Assembly: GCA_029379385.1 (NCBI GenBank)
Contig: CM055613.1
Span: forward strand, 14,650,001 to 14,714,000
DNA from: Quillaja saponaria
Lineage: Eukaryota; Streptophyta; Magnoliopsida; Fabales; Quillajaceae
Direction of reading: 5' to 3'
Length of the DNA: 64,000 nucleotides
The notes below the pieces were generated by a model. The model did not search any database, had not been told where the DNA came from, and saw nothing but the letters and a program-made list of their open reading frames with translations. A program made the translations under genes and the position numbers. This document shows positions 45,170 to 55,966 of the stretch, one piece after another. Position 1 is the stretch's first letter; every line of letters starts with the position of its first letter.

Positions 45170-47489
45170 ATTTTTTTTCATATTAATAATTATATAATTT
45201 TTCAATAATTATATGTCAATAGTGATTAAGATTGAATTTTTAATTTTTTAATAAGTTCTTAATAATCATAAATTTTCAAAAAATTATTCTCAAATTTAAG
45301 AATTAAAATTTTAAAAATTACTATGAATTAAAAGAAATATAAGAGTATGATTTTTATGATTATAATATTGTTGTTTTAATTCTTAATTTATAATATATAA
45401 AAATATATTTTTAATAATTATATGTCAATATTAGTTAAGATTGAATTATTTAATTTTTGTTTAATCTATCTATACTACATATAAAAGTGACTTAAGGAAT
45501 GAATCTTTTGATTTCCTTAAATACCCTTATTAGTTTGCATAATTACAAAGTTGCCTTTAGTTATTAATTTGTTACAAATAAACTACTATTTATGAAAAAA
45601 ACTTCCTAATTCTTCTCTATTTTAATATCAATAAGATTGCAATTGTTTTAGGACCATTAATTTCTTTTTACTAATTCTTTTTAATCTTAACAAATCTTTA
45701 ATTATATGTTAATAGTAATTAATATTGACTTTCTCAATTTTTTTTGTTTAATAATTTCCTAATAATCATAATTTTTTAAGTTCATCTCAAATTTATTATG
45801 AATTAAAAGAAATATTAAGAGTATATTTTGCATGACTATAATATTATTATTTTTAACTTTTAATTCATAATTTTTTTATATTTTTTCAATAATTATATGT
45901 CAATAGTAGTTAAGATAGAATTTTCTATTTTTTGGTTTAAAAAATTTTTAATAATTATAATATTGTTTAATTTTTTCTCAAATTTATGAATTAGTTTTTT
46001 TAAATACTATGAATTCAAAAAAATAATAAGAATATAGTTTTCATGATTATAATATTATTATTTTAATTTTTAATTCTTCCTCCAACTTAAGAATTATATA
46101 TATTATAAATTTAATATATATATTTTTAAATTTATCTATTTGTTTATGAATATAAAAATGGTTTAGTAGAAGAAATTTTATTTTCTTAAATACTGTTATG
46201 AGTTTTTACTATGACATATATACTTTTAGTTGTTATTTTACTTTTTTAATTATGTTATAATTCTTCTTCATTTTAATATCAATATTATAATTGATTTATG
46301 ATAATTGATATTATTCTGTTGTAATTTTTTTAATACTAATAAATCTATAATTTGTTAACAACTATATATCAATAATAATTAAGGTTGAATTTTTTTAATT
46401 TTTATTTAATAGTTATAAAATTATAAATTAATTTAAAAAATGCTATGAATTAAAATAAGTATTAAGAGTATAATTTTTATGATTAAAATATTAGTGTGTT
46501 AATTTTTTTTCTATTTTTAATATTTGAACAAATTGTATGTTTATATTATGAATTAAATTTTTTAATGGATTTATCTAGTTGTTTAATGTCATTCACATGG
46601 AGTAATTTTTTTTTTATTAACTATAATTTCTTGATGTTTGTTGATGATCATATATAGATATATCATAAACATGATCCACATGCAACGCATATGCCACGAA
46701 AGCTAATAAATTTCTAATAAGCATAATTTTTTTATTTTTTTCAGATTTATGAATTAATTTTTTTTTTAAATACTATGAATTAGAAAAAAAATATTAAGAA
46801 CATAGTTTCTATGATTATAATATTTTGTTTTAATTTTTAATTCTTCTTCTATCTTAAGAATTAAAAAAATATAAATATAATTTTTTTTCATTTATCTATT
46901 TGTTTTTTAGTATAAAAGTGATTTAGTGAAAAAAATTTATTTTTTAAATACCCTATGAATTTTACTATTACATGAATACTTTTAATTGATTTTACTTCAA
47001 ATAGACTATTTATTTATTTTTTTCTTCTTTCCTAATTATTTTTTATTTTAATATTAATAGAATTATAATTATTTTATAAATATTGATATTTTTGTCCTAT
47101 TTTTTAATATTAATAAATTTATAATTTGTCAATATATCAATAATTAAAATGGATTTCTCAATTTTTATTTAATAAGTTACAAAAAAATTATAATATTATA
47201 AATTAGTTTTTTTTTAAATGCTATGAATTGAAAGAAATATTAAGAATATAATTTTTATAATTATAATATTTTTGTGTTAATTATTTTTTCATATTAAATT
47301 TTTTTTTAAAATTATATATTTATATTATAAATTAATTTCTTTATTGATTTTATCTATTTATTGATGTAAATAACATGGAGTGTTATTTTTTATTAACTAT
47401 AATTTCTTGATATGTATATCAGTTGTTAATAAACATATATTTATATATCATAAATATAATTCACGTAAAATGTGTGTGCCATGATTATA
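45170..47489 (+). mobile_element. Helitron-like element 3, interrupted by a nested Helitron
   Basis: The family sequence runs 45170-45464 and resumes at 46707-47489. It ends with a weak hairpin (CACGTAAAATGTGTG) near 47462. Joining the two sides rebuilds the sequence seen in relatives (TTTGTTTAATAA-TTTC-TAATAA), so the interruption is a clean insertion. Confidence 0.65.
45465..46706 (+). mobile_element. Nested non-autonomous Helitron, 1242 bp
   Basis: The 5' end is TCTATCTATACTACATATAA. The 3' end has a hairpin CACATGC-AAC-GCATATG (46677-46693), then nine bases, then CTAA (46703-46706). It sits between host A and T with no target duplication, as Helitrons do. The flanks join to a filled-in relative sequence. 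No Rep/helicase is present. Confidence 0.83.
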
Positions 47490-47975
47490 AATATATATAT
47501 AGAGAAAGAGGTAATTAACTATAATGTAAAATCATAGAACACCCATGACGTTGTAATTAATCTTAAAATAATAAATAGTGAGAAAGACAAGATACAATTA
47601 TTCATGAAATCATCATCATTAAGATAATAATACAAAATAAAATGAAATAACCTCACTTGATAAAGAAACATTGGAAAGGATGTTTGAGCTAACTTAAACT
47701 AGTTTAAACCACATCAAGATAACTACACTAATGCTTCAAAATCAGCTACAAGAAAAAAACATTTCTAAATTTGTGGTCCTTTAAACTAGTTAGAGATTTT
47801 TAATACGAGCAGACAAAGCAAACACAGAGAACAAAAGAAAAACTAATCATAGAAGAGGAGCCGGCCCTTCAGGAAAGGTAGCTATAGGGTTTTTGTCTTT
47901 TTGATCCCTAGTGTATGTGTTTGTTTCTGGGTTTTGCAGACACTTACAGGTGGTAGATTCCTATCATTTTTTTTT
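47490..47975 (-). repeat. Repeat unit C (about 480 bp)
   Basis: Third unit copy, again directly after a Helitron-like 3' end. It contains GAGCCGGCCCTTCAGGAAAG and GGTAGCTATAGGGTTTTTGT, with ACACTTACAGGTGGTAGATTC at its end. Confidence 0.75.
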
Positions 47976-48430
47976 AATATATTCATTTTAACTTCTAAAT
48001 AATTTAATTTTAAATTATATTGGTGCACCTCATTTTTATGCATAATTAATTTAGCATGATAAATCTCCCAATTTATAAATAAAAAAATGAAATTATTTTT
48101 ATTATATTTCTCATATAAATCTTATTATTGTTTTTTTTTTCTTTTCTCTATTAATATTTAAAACAATTACTTTGGGTAAAACATAACATTAACATACAGA
48201 AAAGTAATTTGCTAGGAAAACATGAAGAAAAATAAAAAGAGATTCTTTTTTTTTTTTTTAAAGATTTATAAGAGTAAAATAAAATGAATTAGTTCAAGCA
48301 ATTTTTTTTTTTTATAAATCATTTGTTTTTTTCTTACTAAATTAATTGGGAAAGCAGCAGACGTTGTTGTCCTTCAGAAGTAGTGAAAATGCTCCTTATA
48401 TAACACACTCTAATGGAAAAGTATAAGCAG
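47976..48430. other. AT-rich spacer
   Basis: Poly-T and poly-A tracts (48129-48138, 48248-48261, 48302-48314). No gene seen. Confidence 0.5.
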
Positions 48431-48432
48431 GA

Positions 48433-48741
48433 TCAACCTGTAACCAATTTGTTCAGAATTTTCAAACTATGAAATGGAATGCCTAGAAAGAATATAGTAT
48501 TATAATCACCCACTTCCCACCTAATGGAAAATATAGCTGCTCTTAAGTACTTGGGCCAATTGTCGATGTAATTACACAATCTTACTTGGAAGGAATGACC
48601 ATCTTCATCAATACCAAAACTTTCCACAATTTCAACATCTTTGAGAATTAGGGATTGGAAATGAAGGGAACGGTAGCATGAAATGGAGGAAAGATAAATA
48701 TATAAAAAATTACAAGCCATGAACTTTGGTAATAAGAACAT
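48433..48741 (-). CDS. Unrecognised 102-codon open frame (weak)
   Basis: The minus-strand frame begins with a hydrophobic stretch and then a more ordinary polar part (ESFGIDEDGHSFQVRLCNYI, then WPKYLRAAIFSI). That composition is unusual for random AT-rich DNA, so it may be a fragment of a real gene downstream of SURNod19 copy C. No family was recognised, no introns were assigned, and a chance frame is possible. Confidence 0.25.
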   Translation of the reverse strand: MFLLPKFMACNFLYIYLSSISCYRSLHFQSLILKDVEIVESFGIDEDGHSFQVRLCNYIDNWPKYLRAAIFSIRWEVGDYNTIFFLGIPFHSLKILNKLVTG

Positions 48742-48961
48742 CAGAAAAAGTACAAATATATTTCAGAATACAGAGCCATGTAAGATCATACTAGACACAC
48801 TAACAGCATTCACTGTTGGCTCTCCCAAGTTTCCAACCTTTCCCTTATCAAGCTACAATAGAAGTCTGATGACCTTTTTTCATTAAAAACAAAGTGTCAC
48901 TTAGTAAGAAATTCCACTCTAAATTAACTGCACTTTATCACCTATCAATACTATGCATCTT

Positions 48962-49363
48962 TTACCACAGAAATGAAGAGTGAGAGAGACGATTAGACTG
49001 CGGTAATTGTTCTGCTATATAGAGGTACATGACCCCCATTACTCCTGTGTTCCTTTTAGTGCTGCTGCAGTTTGATTCCAGAGTCAAAACTTCCCCATCA
49101 TTTATCTTGACAGAACCTGGTTGAGGATAACAAGTAGACATTCCTACAATGTAGCTAGCTTCATTTCCTGCTTCCTCTCCTTCTCCATAAATTGGTACTG
49201 AAGAACATATAACGCGCCCATCCTGCAATCATCACCGTAGACTCATTCACAAAATTTACTACACCTCAAAAAGAAAAGTTATAATTGTAGAAAAACATGT
49301 GATGGAGAAAACAGTCTTTGTAAAGAAAGATAAAAAATTGAAGCCTGGTCCTTCAGCTAAACC

Positions 49364-49399
<36 letters not shown>

Positions 49400-50957
49400 C
49401 ACCACCACACACACACACACACAAAAGAAAAAGAAAAAGAAAAAAGGAAAACCTCAACAAGGAAAAGAGAAGAGCAGATTATGGTCAGGACTCAGGACCT
49501 TTCAATTTTAGTTTTTACCAAGAGACAACATGAAGCTCACCAGTTAAAGGTCTAAGATGCAATTACTTGCAAGTTAGCAGTAAGCAGGTCACCTTTTTTT
49601 CCCGTCAATATGAAATCTAGGCATTTATTAAACTATTACAGAAGGAAGCAAACAAAAAGAGAATTGATGGAAGATGTTAGACCTAGATTGAGTAGTCTGT
49701 CATTGAGCCATCTAGCTCACACTTGCTAATCAGTGTCTATTTTGTTAATCAAAGAAAAGAAAAACATATCAAGTAGAATGATTAGAACTGTTGAATATCA
49801 CCTCTCCATAAAGAGCTGTACCAATTCCGCCTGCATGCTGATGACCAACACCATAGATGACATAACCACCATATGGAATTGAGATGCTTGTCCTCTTAAC
49901 ATGGGTGTAGCCACTATCGTTTCTACCAGCTGCACTGCAAGGTTTAACTTGATACTCAATCTAGACAATAGAAACTTCTTGGATAAGTTATGAAAGAATG
50001 AATCAACGAAATATGCCGACAAAGTAAAAGAATGTCATTCTGTTTGGAATTAAATTAAGATAGATTATTTTCACTTGCTCAAAATGACTCTCTTACCTGG
50101 CAATCATGTTCTGGGTTCTTTCCTGATGAACCGCTCGATTTTTTCATGTTATCAGTAACATCAAGTATATAAATCTTAAGAGGCACAACAATTCTGTCCC
50201 TGTCCACCCATTTCACTGTGTACCTTAGGTAGAGGCTTCTCCTTGGACCCTCAAAGCCTTCCCTTATTCTGCATTGTGTACCATCATGGCAACAGTGGAA
50301 ATCTCCAATGTACTCTGGTTTGAGAGGCTGCCCATACTCATCCTTTGTAACATTATATAAGTTACACTTACACCTACACTCAGTGCAACCCAACTTATCT
50401 TCCACACCCCGGTTATCAATAGCGTGGACATTATTCCACCATTTCTCCTCATATCCAGCTGGGATTTCTGCAGAATTTCCTATTTCTATCCCATAAGGAT
50501 CTGGAATATGTGTGACAGTTCTTCACATTTCAGATCCTTGACCAAAATAGTGACTGAGAATATCTCCCTGGCATACCCCGCTTTTCCTAACTAAAACACG
50601 ATCTGATTGGAGGAGTACTCGGTGGCCATCATACTCTGTATGTGTGACACTTTTAGATTGATGGTATCTAGCAATCGTCCAATGATGGATATAAGTTTCG
50701 TGGAGAGGGACAAGATTCCCTGCTTCATCGATTACTTCAGCAGTGAAACTCTTTAGTGCAACATGACCTATTCGAAAGTCAACATTGTAGAAATGTTTGT
50801 CCAGTACTGATCCTGGTCCTAGCACAAATTTCGGAGATAGGAAAACAGCTGATTTGATCTCATTTTCATAGGTCCGAATAGCATATGAATATGGTGTGCA
50901 TAGTGCCAGCAGTAGTATTGCTAATGAAAGTAACCCACCTTGAGATCTAAATACCAT
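48962..50957 (-). pseudogene. SURNod19 family, copy C, pseudogene
   Basis: Three exon-like blocks mirror copies A and B: 50957-50097, 49961-49802 and 49222-48962. The first has a signal-peptide region (GGLLSLAILLLALC) and FLSPKFVLGPGSV. It is cut by an in-frame TGA at 50523-50525 where sisters read an arginine-rich ETRRT stretch. Homology continues in the same frame afterwards. The second block is 160 bp rather than 159, with one extra A in the GGTAGAAAACG stretch around 49915-49925. This shifts the frame and brings in TAG and TAA. The third block is open and ends earlier than copy B. A 33-base C run lies in the intron between blocks 2 and 3. Transcription may persist, since promoter and splice sites remain, but no full protein can be made. 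Confidence 0.87.
49365..49397 (+). repeat. Homopolymer run of 33 C
   Basis: Uninterrupted C at 49365-49397, followed by ACACCACC and an (AC)n tract, inside an intron of the copy C pseudogene. Confidence 0.9.
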
Positions 50958-52205
50958 GATTTCCTGTGAGCGCCAATATCTTTCATAGATACTCATTCGA
51001 TAAGCAAATGAGAAAATTTATTAAACATTGCAGATTTTAAAGAGAGTGAATCAGGAGCAACAAGAAAAACAAGTGATTCTCAATTGGTTTCCTTCATTTG
51101 AAATGGAAAATGTAGTAAATCATGTGAATTGGTCCTCTTAAAAGTGTTTTCAAGTGCATTGCGCAAAACTAAGAAATCAGCATTCAGAAACTAGCTAAAT
51201 AACAGATAGAATTTGACACTGCATATGAAATGCACAAGTGCAAAAATTCTCAGCATTAACCAAAAAAAAACCACCACAGAAGTTCATATTGCTTTATGGT
51301 AGTTACAACTAGATAAAAATACAATAGAGCTACAACAAATCCACTTATGTGTACAAAATGGGTAATTCAAGATTTATAAAGGAAATCAAATCAAACAGTT
51401 GCAATTCAAATAGAAATCTCCAACAAGAAAATATTGGAGAATCATTTAGAGCCAACTATGAAGAGAACTGAGATTTCAGAAAGAGTTTATTTTCCTTGGA
51501 TGTTCCTGTTGTAATTAGAATCCCAATCAATTTAACAATTAACAATGAGTGTAAGTAGAATCTCATACACTCTCATTGTTCTAGGAATTAACAGTTAGTT
51601 AGTAGCCTCTCCTATTGTAAACAGTGTATATGAAGGACTAAGTGAACACAAACATTCAGCAGAGTGAAAGAAGTATGGACAAATTGTACAAGAGTTCTTA
51701 TGAAGTTTTCCATAAACTCCAATAATACTTGGACCATATTCCTTTGATTGGCGAGTAAATTCGGTTTCTTTCAATTACCATGTACTAAACTTTGGAAAAC
51801 TCTGGTGCAGAAGCAAAATCTGAAATTCTAAAATTTACTTTGCTTTTCTTTTTCCAAAACTCCTTTCAGGACTTCATATTTTTTTGTTTCAATTGCTTTC
51901 TGTGGGCCCTATATAGGTTGATTATGGGAAAGCTTTGTATGTTATGCATACAACAGATCAAAATTACATATGGTTATCTTTAAAAATCCATACAAACCAT
52001 AAAAACTAGTAGCATTGATTCTTTTTGTATAGGAAAAAACCTAGAGACCCAAAAAAAAAAATCATTCACAGAAAATGAATAAGTTGTGGAAGTAAAGAAG
52101 TGAAGAGAGCAAAACCAGTACCAGAGGAAAAACAGCCAGTGTATGAGGAGTCTACTGCAGGAAGCAATTGTTGGACATAAACTGATAAACCACATTTATA
52201 GGCTA
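50958..52205 (-). promoter_or_regulatory. 5'-UTR intron and promoter of SURNod19 copy C
   Basis: The donor CCTCTG|GTACTGG near 52118 parallels copies A and B, and an acceptor CTCACAG lies just before the start. A TATA box CTATAAATG (minus strand) lies at about 52194-52202. A block at 51425-51680 lacks a counterpart in the other copies and may be a small insertion (LTR-like start TTGGAGAATCA), but no ends were confirmed. Confidence 0.5.
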
Positions 52206-52410
52206 TAGCTAGGTGCTTCCTGTCTGCTTCTCTAGCTTTACTTTAAGATAATATTAAATGTCAGCAACGGTACCTCTTGGTTCTTACTGAAATTTAATTA
52301 CAAGAATAAGAGACAACAATGATCAAAGTACCAAACTATTTTACTCAAAAACTTAAATTGTTAATCGAGATCCCATAGATAAATTTAATCTTTTATAATA
52401 ATTAGTCAAT

Positions 52411-52680
52411 AGATATATACAGAGATAATTAACTAGAAGTCTATAACTAAATAACACCCACGAAGTTGTGATTAATCTTAAAATGAGATATAGTGAGAAA
52501 GACATGAACAATTATTCACGGAATCATCAATAAGATTATAATAAAAACAACGAACTAAAATTATTTGATAAAGAAACATTAAAGGAGGCGGCTAATTATC
52601 AAGAAGAGGAGACGGCCCTCTAGAAGGTAGCTATGGGTTTTTGATCCCAAGTTGTGTTCGTTTGGGATTTGGTTTCTTTT
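52411..52680 (-). repeat. Repeat unit D (short copy)
   Basis: Fourth unit copy, upstream of the copy C promoter. It has AGATAATTAACTAGAAGT, AACACCCACGAAGTTGTGATTAATC, GATAAAGAAACATT and GGTAGCTATGGGTTTTTGATCCC. It lacks the middle part and has no Helitron 3' end beside it. Confidence 0.7.
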
Positions 52681-52689
52681 ACTATACAT

Positions 52690-53060
52690 TGCAATAATAG
52701 AGACATTATTTATTTTCTTCTAAAAGTGTATTTAATTTGAAAACAAATTCAATTTATGTCCGTATATGATCAAATTATGTTTTTACTGGAACATGAGAGA
52801 ATCTGATAATCTAAGAAATTTAAACTGTAAGCAATAAAATGTAAAAAATCTTAACTTATAAAAAAGAACACAGATATAATGCATGTCTGTGACATAAAAA
52901 TTAAGTGTTTAATCTTTTTCAAACTATATGAATTTAGATTGTAATATTTTAAATTATGAGGATGTTGCATGCTACTGGATCTTTGGGCTTGACCCACATG
53001 GTATGCAGATTTTATAGAAAATTTTACATTCTTTGCTGGTACTCATATCCATTTGTCAGG
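52690..53060. other. Spacer
   Basis: AT-rich, no gene or repeat end recognised. Confidence 0.5.
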
Positions 53061-54860
53061 GCGTGGGCTGGTCAGAGGATGTATTTGAAGAATAATGTGA
53101 GCATCATTAGAATGAAATTGGAATAGAGCCTGTTAATATTCCACCTCTGTGGCCTCTCATCAATGAGGTTAGAGACTTTCAACAAATCCATTCTTGAGTT
53201 TCCAATGGGGATAACACGAAAATTATTAGCTTTAGGAACCGACGAATCCTTCCAAATGAGAGTTTCCTTCCTACTGCCAATTTGTAAACAAGCTCCTTTG
53301 GCTAATAAATCCTGCATAGAGAAATACCACGCCAGAAACATGAGGATCCTTTCGAGGCTGTAGAGCCCAAGAAAGAGTGGTCAAGAAGGTACTTATGCTT
53401 AATTAAGGACTTGAACCTATAACAAATTTGGTTCATTTAAAATTCTCCATCCAATTTTAGCAAGTTGAGCTCTATTAGAGTTTTGGATTCTTCTGATGCC
53501 TAAGCCTCCATAAGATTTAGGCATGCGAATTTTATCCCAAGCTTGTAGATAAAGAGCTCTATTGGTACTCGCATCAACTCCCTACCAAAACTTATGAAGA
53601 ATGCAATCCATATTACTTGAAACTGATTTAGGAAGAAGAAGAGTTTGGGCAGTGGATTACATAATTGCTTGCCCAATTGCCTTGATTAATGTTGTTATAC
53701 CAGGTTTAGAGAGAGTAAGAGTTTTTCACCCTGCCACCCTTGCCTGGACCGTATTAAGGGATTCTAAGAAAGTGAATTTTTAACCACTATATTGATAAAG
53801 GAAGACTAAGATATTTAGCAGAAAAATCACCCTGAGAAAGCTATAGTAAACTTCCAATGGAGATTTTGAGCTCTGTACCATCATTGCTGCTGAAAAACAT
53901 TTTAGACTTGGAGAAGTTAACTCTTTGTACTAACCAAGCACAGTAAGTGTTGAGAAGATTCTATATTATTCCAGCTAGACATTGAGATGCATGAGAAAAG
54001 ATAATAAGATCATCTGCAAATAACAAATGGGATAGCTCCAATCTAGTCTTTATGATTTTAGCTCCCTGAAAAACACCTTCAGTAACACTTTGATGAAGAA
54101 GTGTAGAAAAAGCTCAATACAAAAAATGGAAAGGTACGGTGATAATGGATCACCTTGCCTTATTCCTCTTTGTGCATGAAATTTTCCAAACGGAACACCT
54201 TTCAGCAAAATAGAAAAAGTAGGAGTAGATATACATTGGCTAATCCAGTTGATCCATTTATCACAGAAACCAAGATTCTTAAAAATAGCAATAATCAAAT
54301 TCCATTCTATTCTGTCAAAAGCTTTTTCCATATCAATTTTTAGGGCCATAAGACCTTTCCTACCAGATTTATTTTTCATTGAATGAAAGATTTCATGAGC
54401 AATTATGCTATTGTCATTAATTTTCCTCCTTTTTGCAAAAGCTGATTGCATTGAAAAGATGATGGAAGGGAGATAAGATTTAAGGCTATTAGAAATAATT
54501 TTTGAAATTTATTTATAGAGAACATTGCAAAGACTAATCGATCTAAAGTGGTTTACCATGTGAGATGAATCGGATTTAGGAATCAGAGCAATGTTGGTGA
54601 TGTTCCATTAGAAGAAAATCATGCTCAAAAAAGTGTTGCACTTCTTTAACCACTTCATTGCGAATAATAGTCCAATAATGCTTGTCAAACATGGCAAAAA
54701 GCCGTTCCATTCTTTTAGAAGAAAATCATGCTCAAAGAAGTATTGCACTCCTTTGACCACTTCATAGCGAATAATAGTCTAGTAACATGGCTGAAAGGCC
54801 GTGCTTTAGTAGAGCTCATGCTAAAAAAAGTGGACTGAATCTCTTCTTACAGTTTTTAAG
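53060..54860 (-). mobile_element. LINE (non-LTR retrotransposon) fragment with dead reverse transcriptase
   Basis: The minus strand holds the RVT_1 core. At 54451-54050 are KAFDRIEWNLI and RGIRQGDPLSPYL, typical of plant L1-type LINEs. The catalytic motif appears as LLFADDLII near 54005-54025 after a frame change. Further on, 53341-53072 resembles the segment before the C-terminal zinc-binding domain (WKDSSVPKANNFRVIP). Stops and shifts separate the parts. No endonuclease domain and no poly-A tail were located, so it is 5'-truncated and old. A direct duplication of about 118 bp lies at 54612-54830. Confidence 0.85.
54612..54830 (+). repeat. Direct duplication of about 118 bp in the LINE
   Basis: AGAAGAAAATCATGCTCAAA through GCGAATAATAGTC recurs about 105 bp later with a few differences. 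Confidence 0.7.
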
Positions 54861-55960
54861 AAAAGACAGATATTCTACCAACTCAATGACCTCAGAGAAG
54901 GTCAGCCTTCTTCAAAAATATGAAAAGTGAGAAAAACAAGAAACTTCTTATACCCCATAACTAATTTTGAACAATATCAGGTGGATGTCCCCTTTTGTAT
55001 TAGAAAGTCCCTAACCTTAATAATATTTGAAGAACCATCTCAACCTGCAAGGCCCCAATACAATGTGAAGTAGTCTATGTTACTCATGCCCCAATCCTAG
55101 TCTAAGTAATCCTAACATGGTATCTTTGATTTCATTTGATGTACAACATGTACTCCTATTTGATGTTTGGACTTATAAGGGTGAGTATGCAAAAATATCT
55201 GTCAGAAAGCTGGTGTTGTCTACGTAAAATAGGTTGCAGTTATTTCATTCCACTAATGTGAGTTGTTAGGCTAATTCAATGCCTATAAAAAAATAAAATA
55301 AAAATACTCAAATGAGTATAACCAATTTAAGTGTAATATTAATGTTGTATTCTATAGTATTATCAAGTAATTGCTAGTAGATTTAACTCATTAGTTTTAG
55401 TTATATTAATTACATTGAGAGGCTTCTATAGGGTTTGAACCTGTAAAAAAATACTTGTGAAAAAAGACAGTCATAAATCAAGCTCTCACATAAATAGTGT
55501 GAAGATATTTATAAAAAATTAAAAAAAAGTAAATAAAGAAATAATTGAATAGTAATGTAGTATGAAATTCTAAGAGAAAAAATTCAGTTTAACAAATTGT
55601 TTAGTCATGGAACTAAATCTAGGCTAAAACAAAAAGGAAAGGAGCCCTAAGGAATCGGAGCAAAAATGGAGTGATCTTGACCTAAAATCTTGTTCCATCC
55701 AATTGACCAGAAGAGATCCCAATCCCATTGCAAATGTTTGGACCAACAACGTGGCATCGATAGCACGTGGAAACATGTTGCTACTCAGTCCGCAGTGTAT
55801 CTGATACAAGCTCGTTGAGTATGAATAACACGAATTGAACGACCCCTTTACCCTGACTCTCCTACAAACCTATCAACCCAGATAGAATTCAATCGCCGAG
55901 ATTCCAATTTAGTTTCAGAGGCGAATGACAGAAAATCCTTAAGCCAAAAGGAGGAGAAAG
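54861..55960. other. Intergenic spacer and SDR upstream region
   Basis: No supported gene. 55800-55966 probably contains the SDR leader. A purine-rich stretch lies just before the start codon. Confidence 0.5.
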
Positions 55961-55966
55961 AGAGAG

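Noticed and set aside
40777..48000. One single large autonomous transposon
   Set aside because: The CACTA end, the Helitron ends and the unit repeats have different termini and clear nested boundaries, so this is a patchwork of several elements.
54155..54343. Plus-strand frame in the LINE
   Set aside because: It lies opposite the reverse-transcriptase core and has no independent homology.
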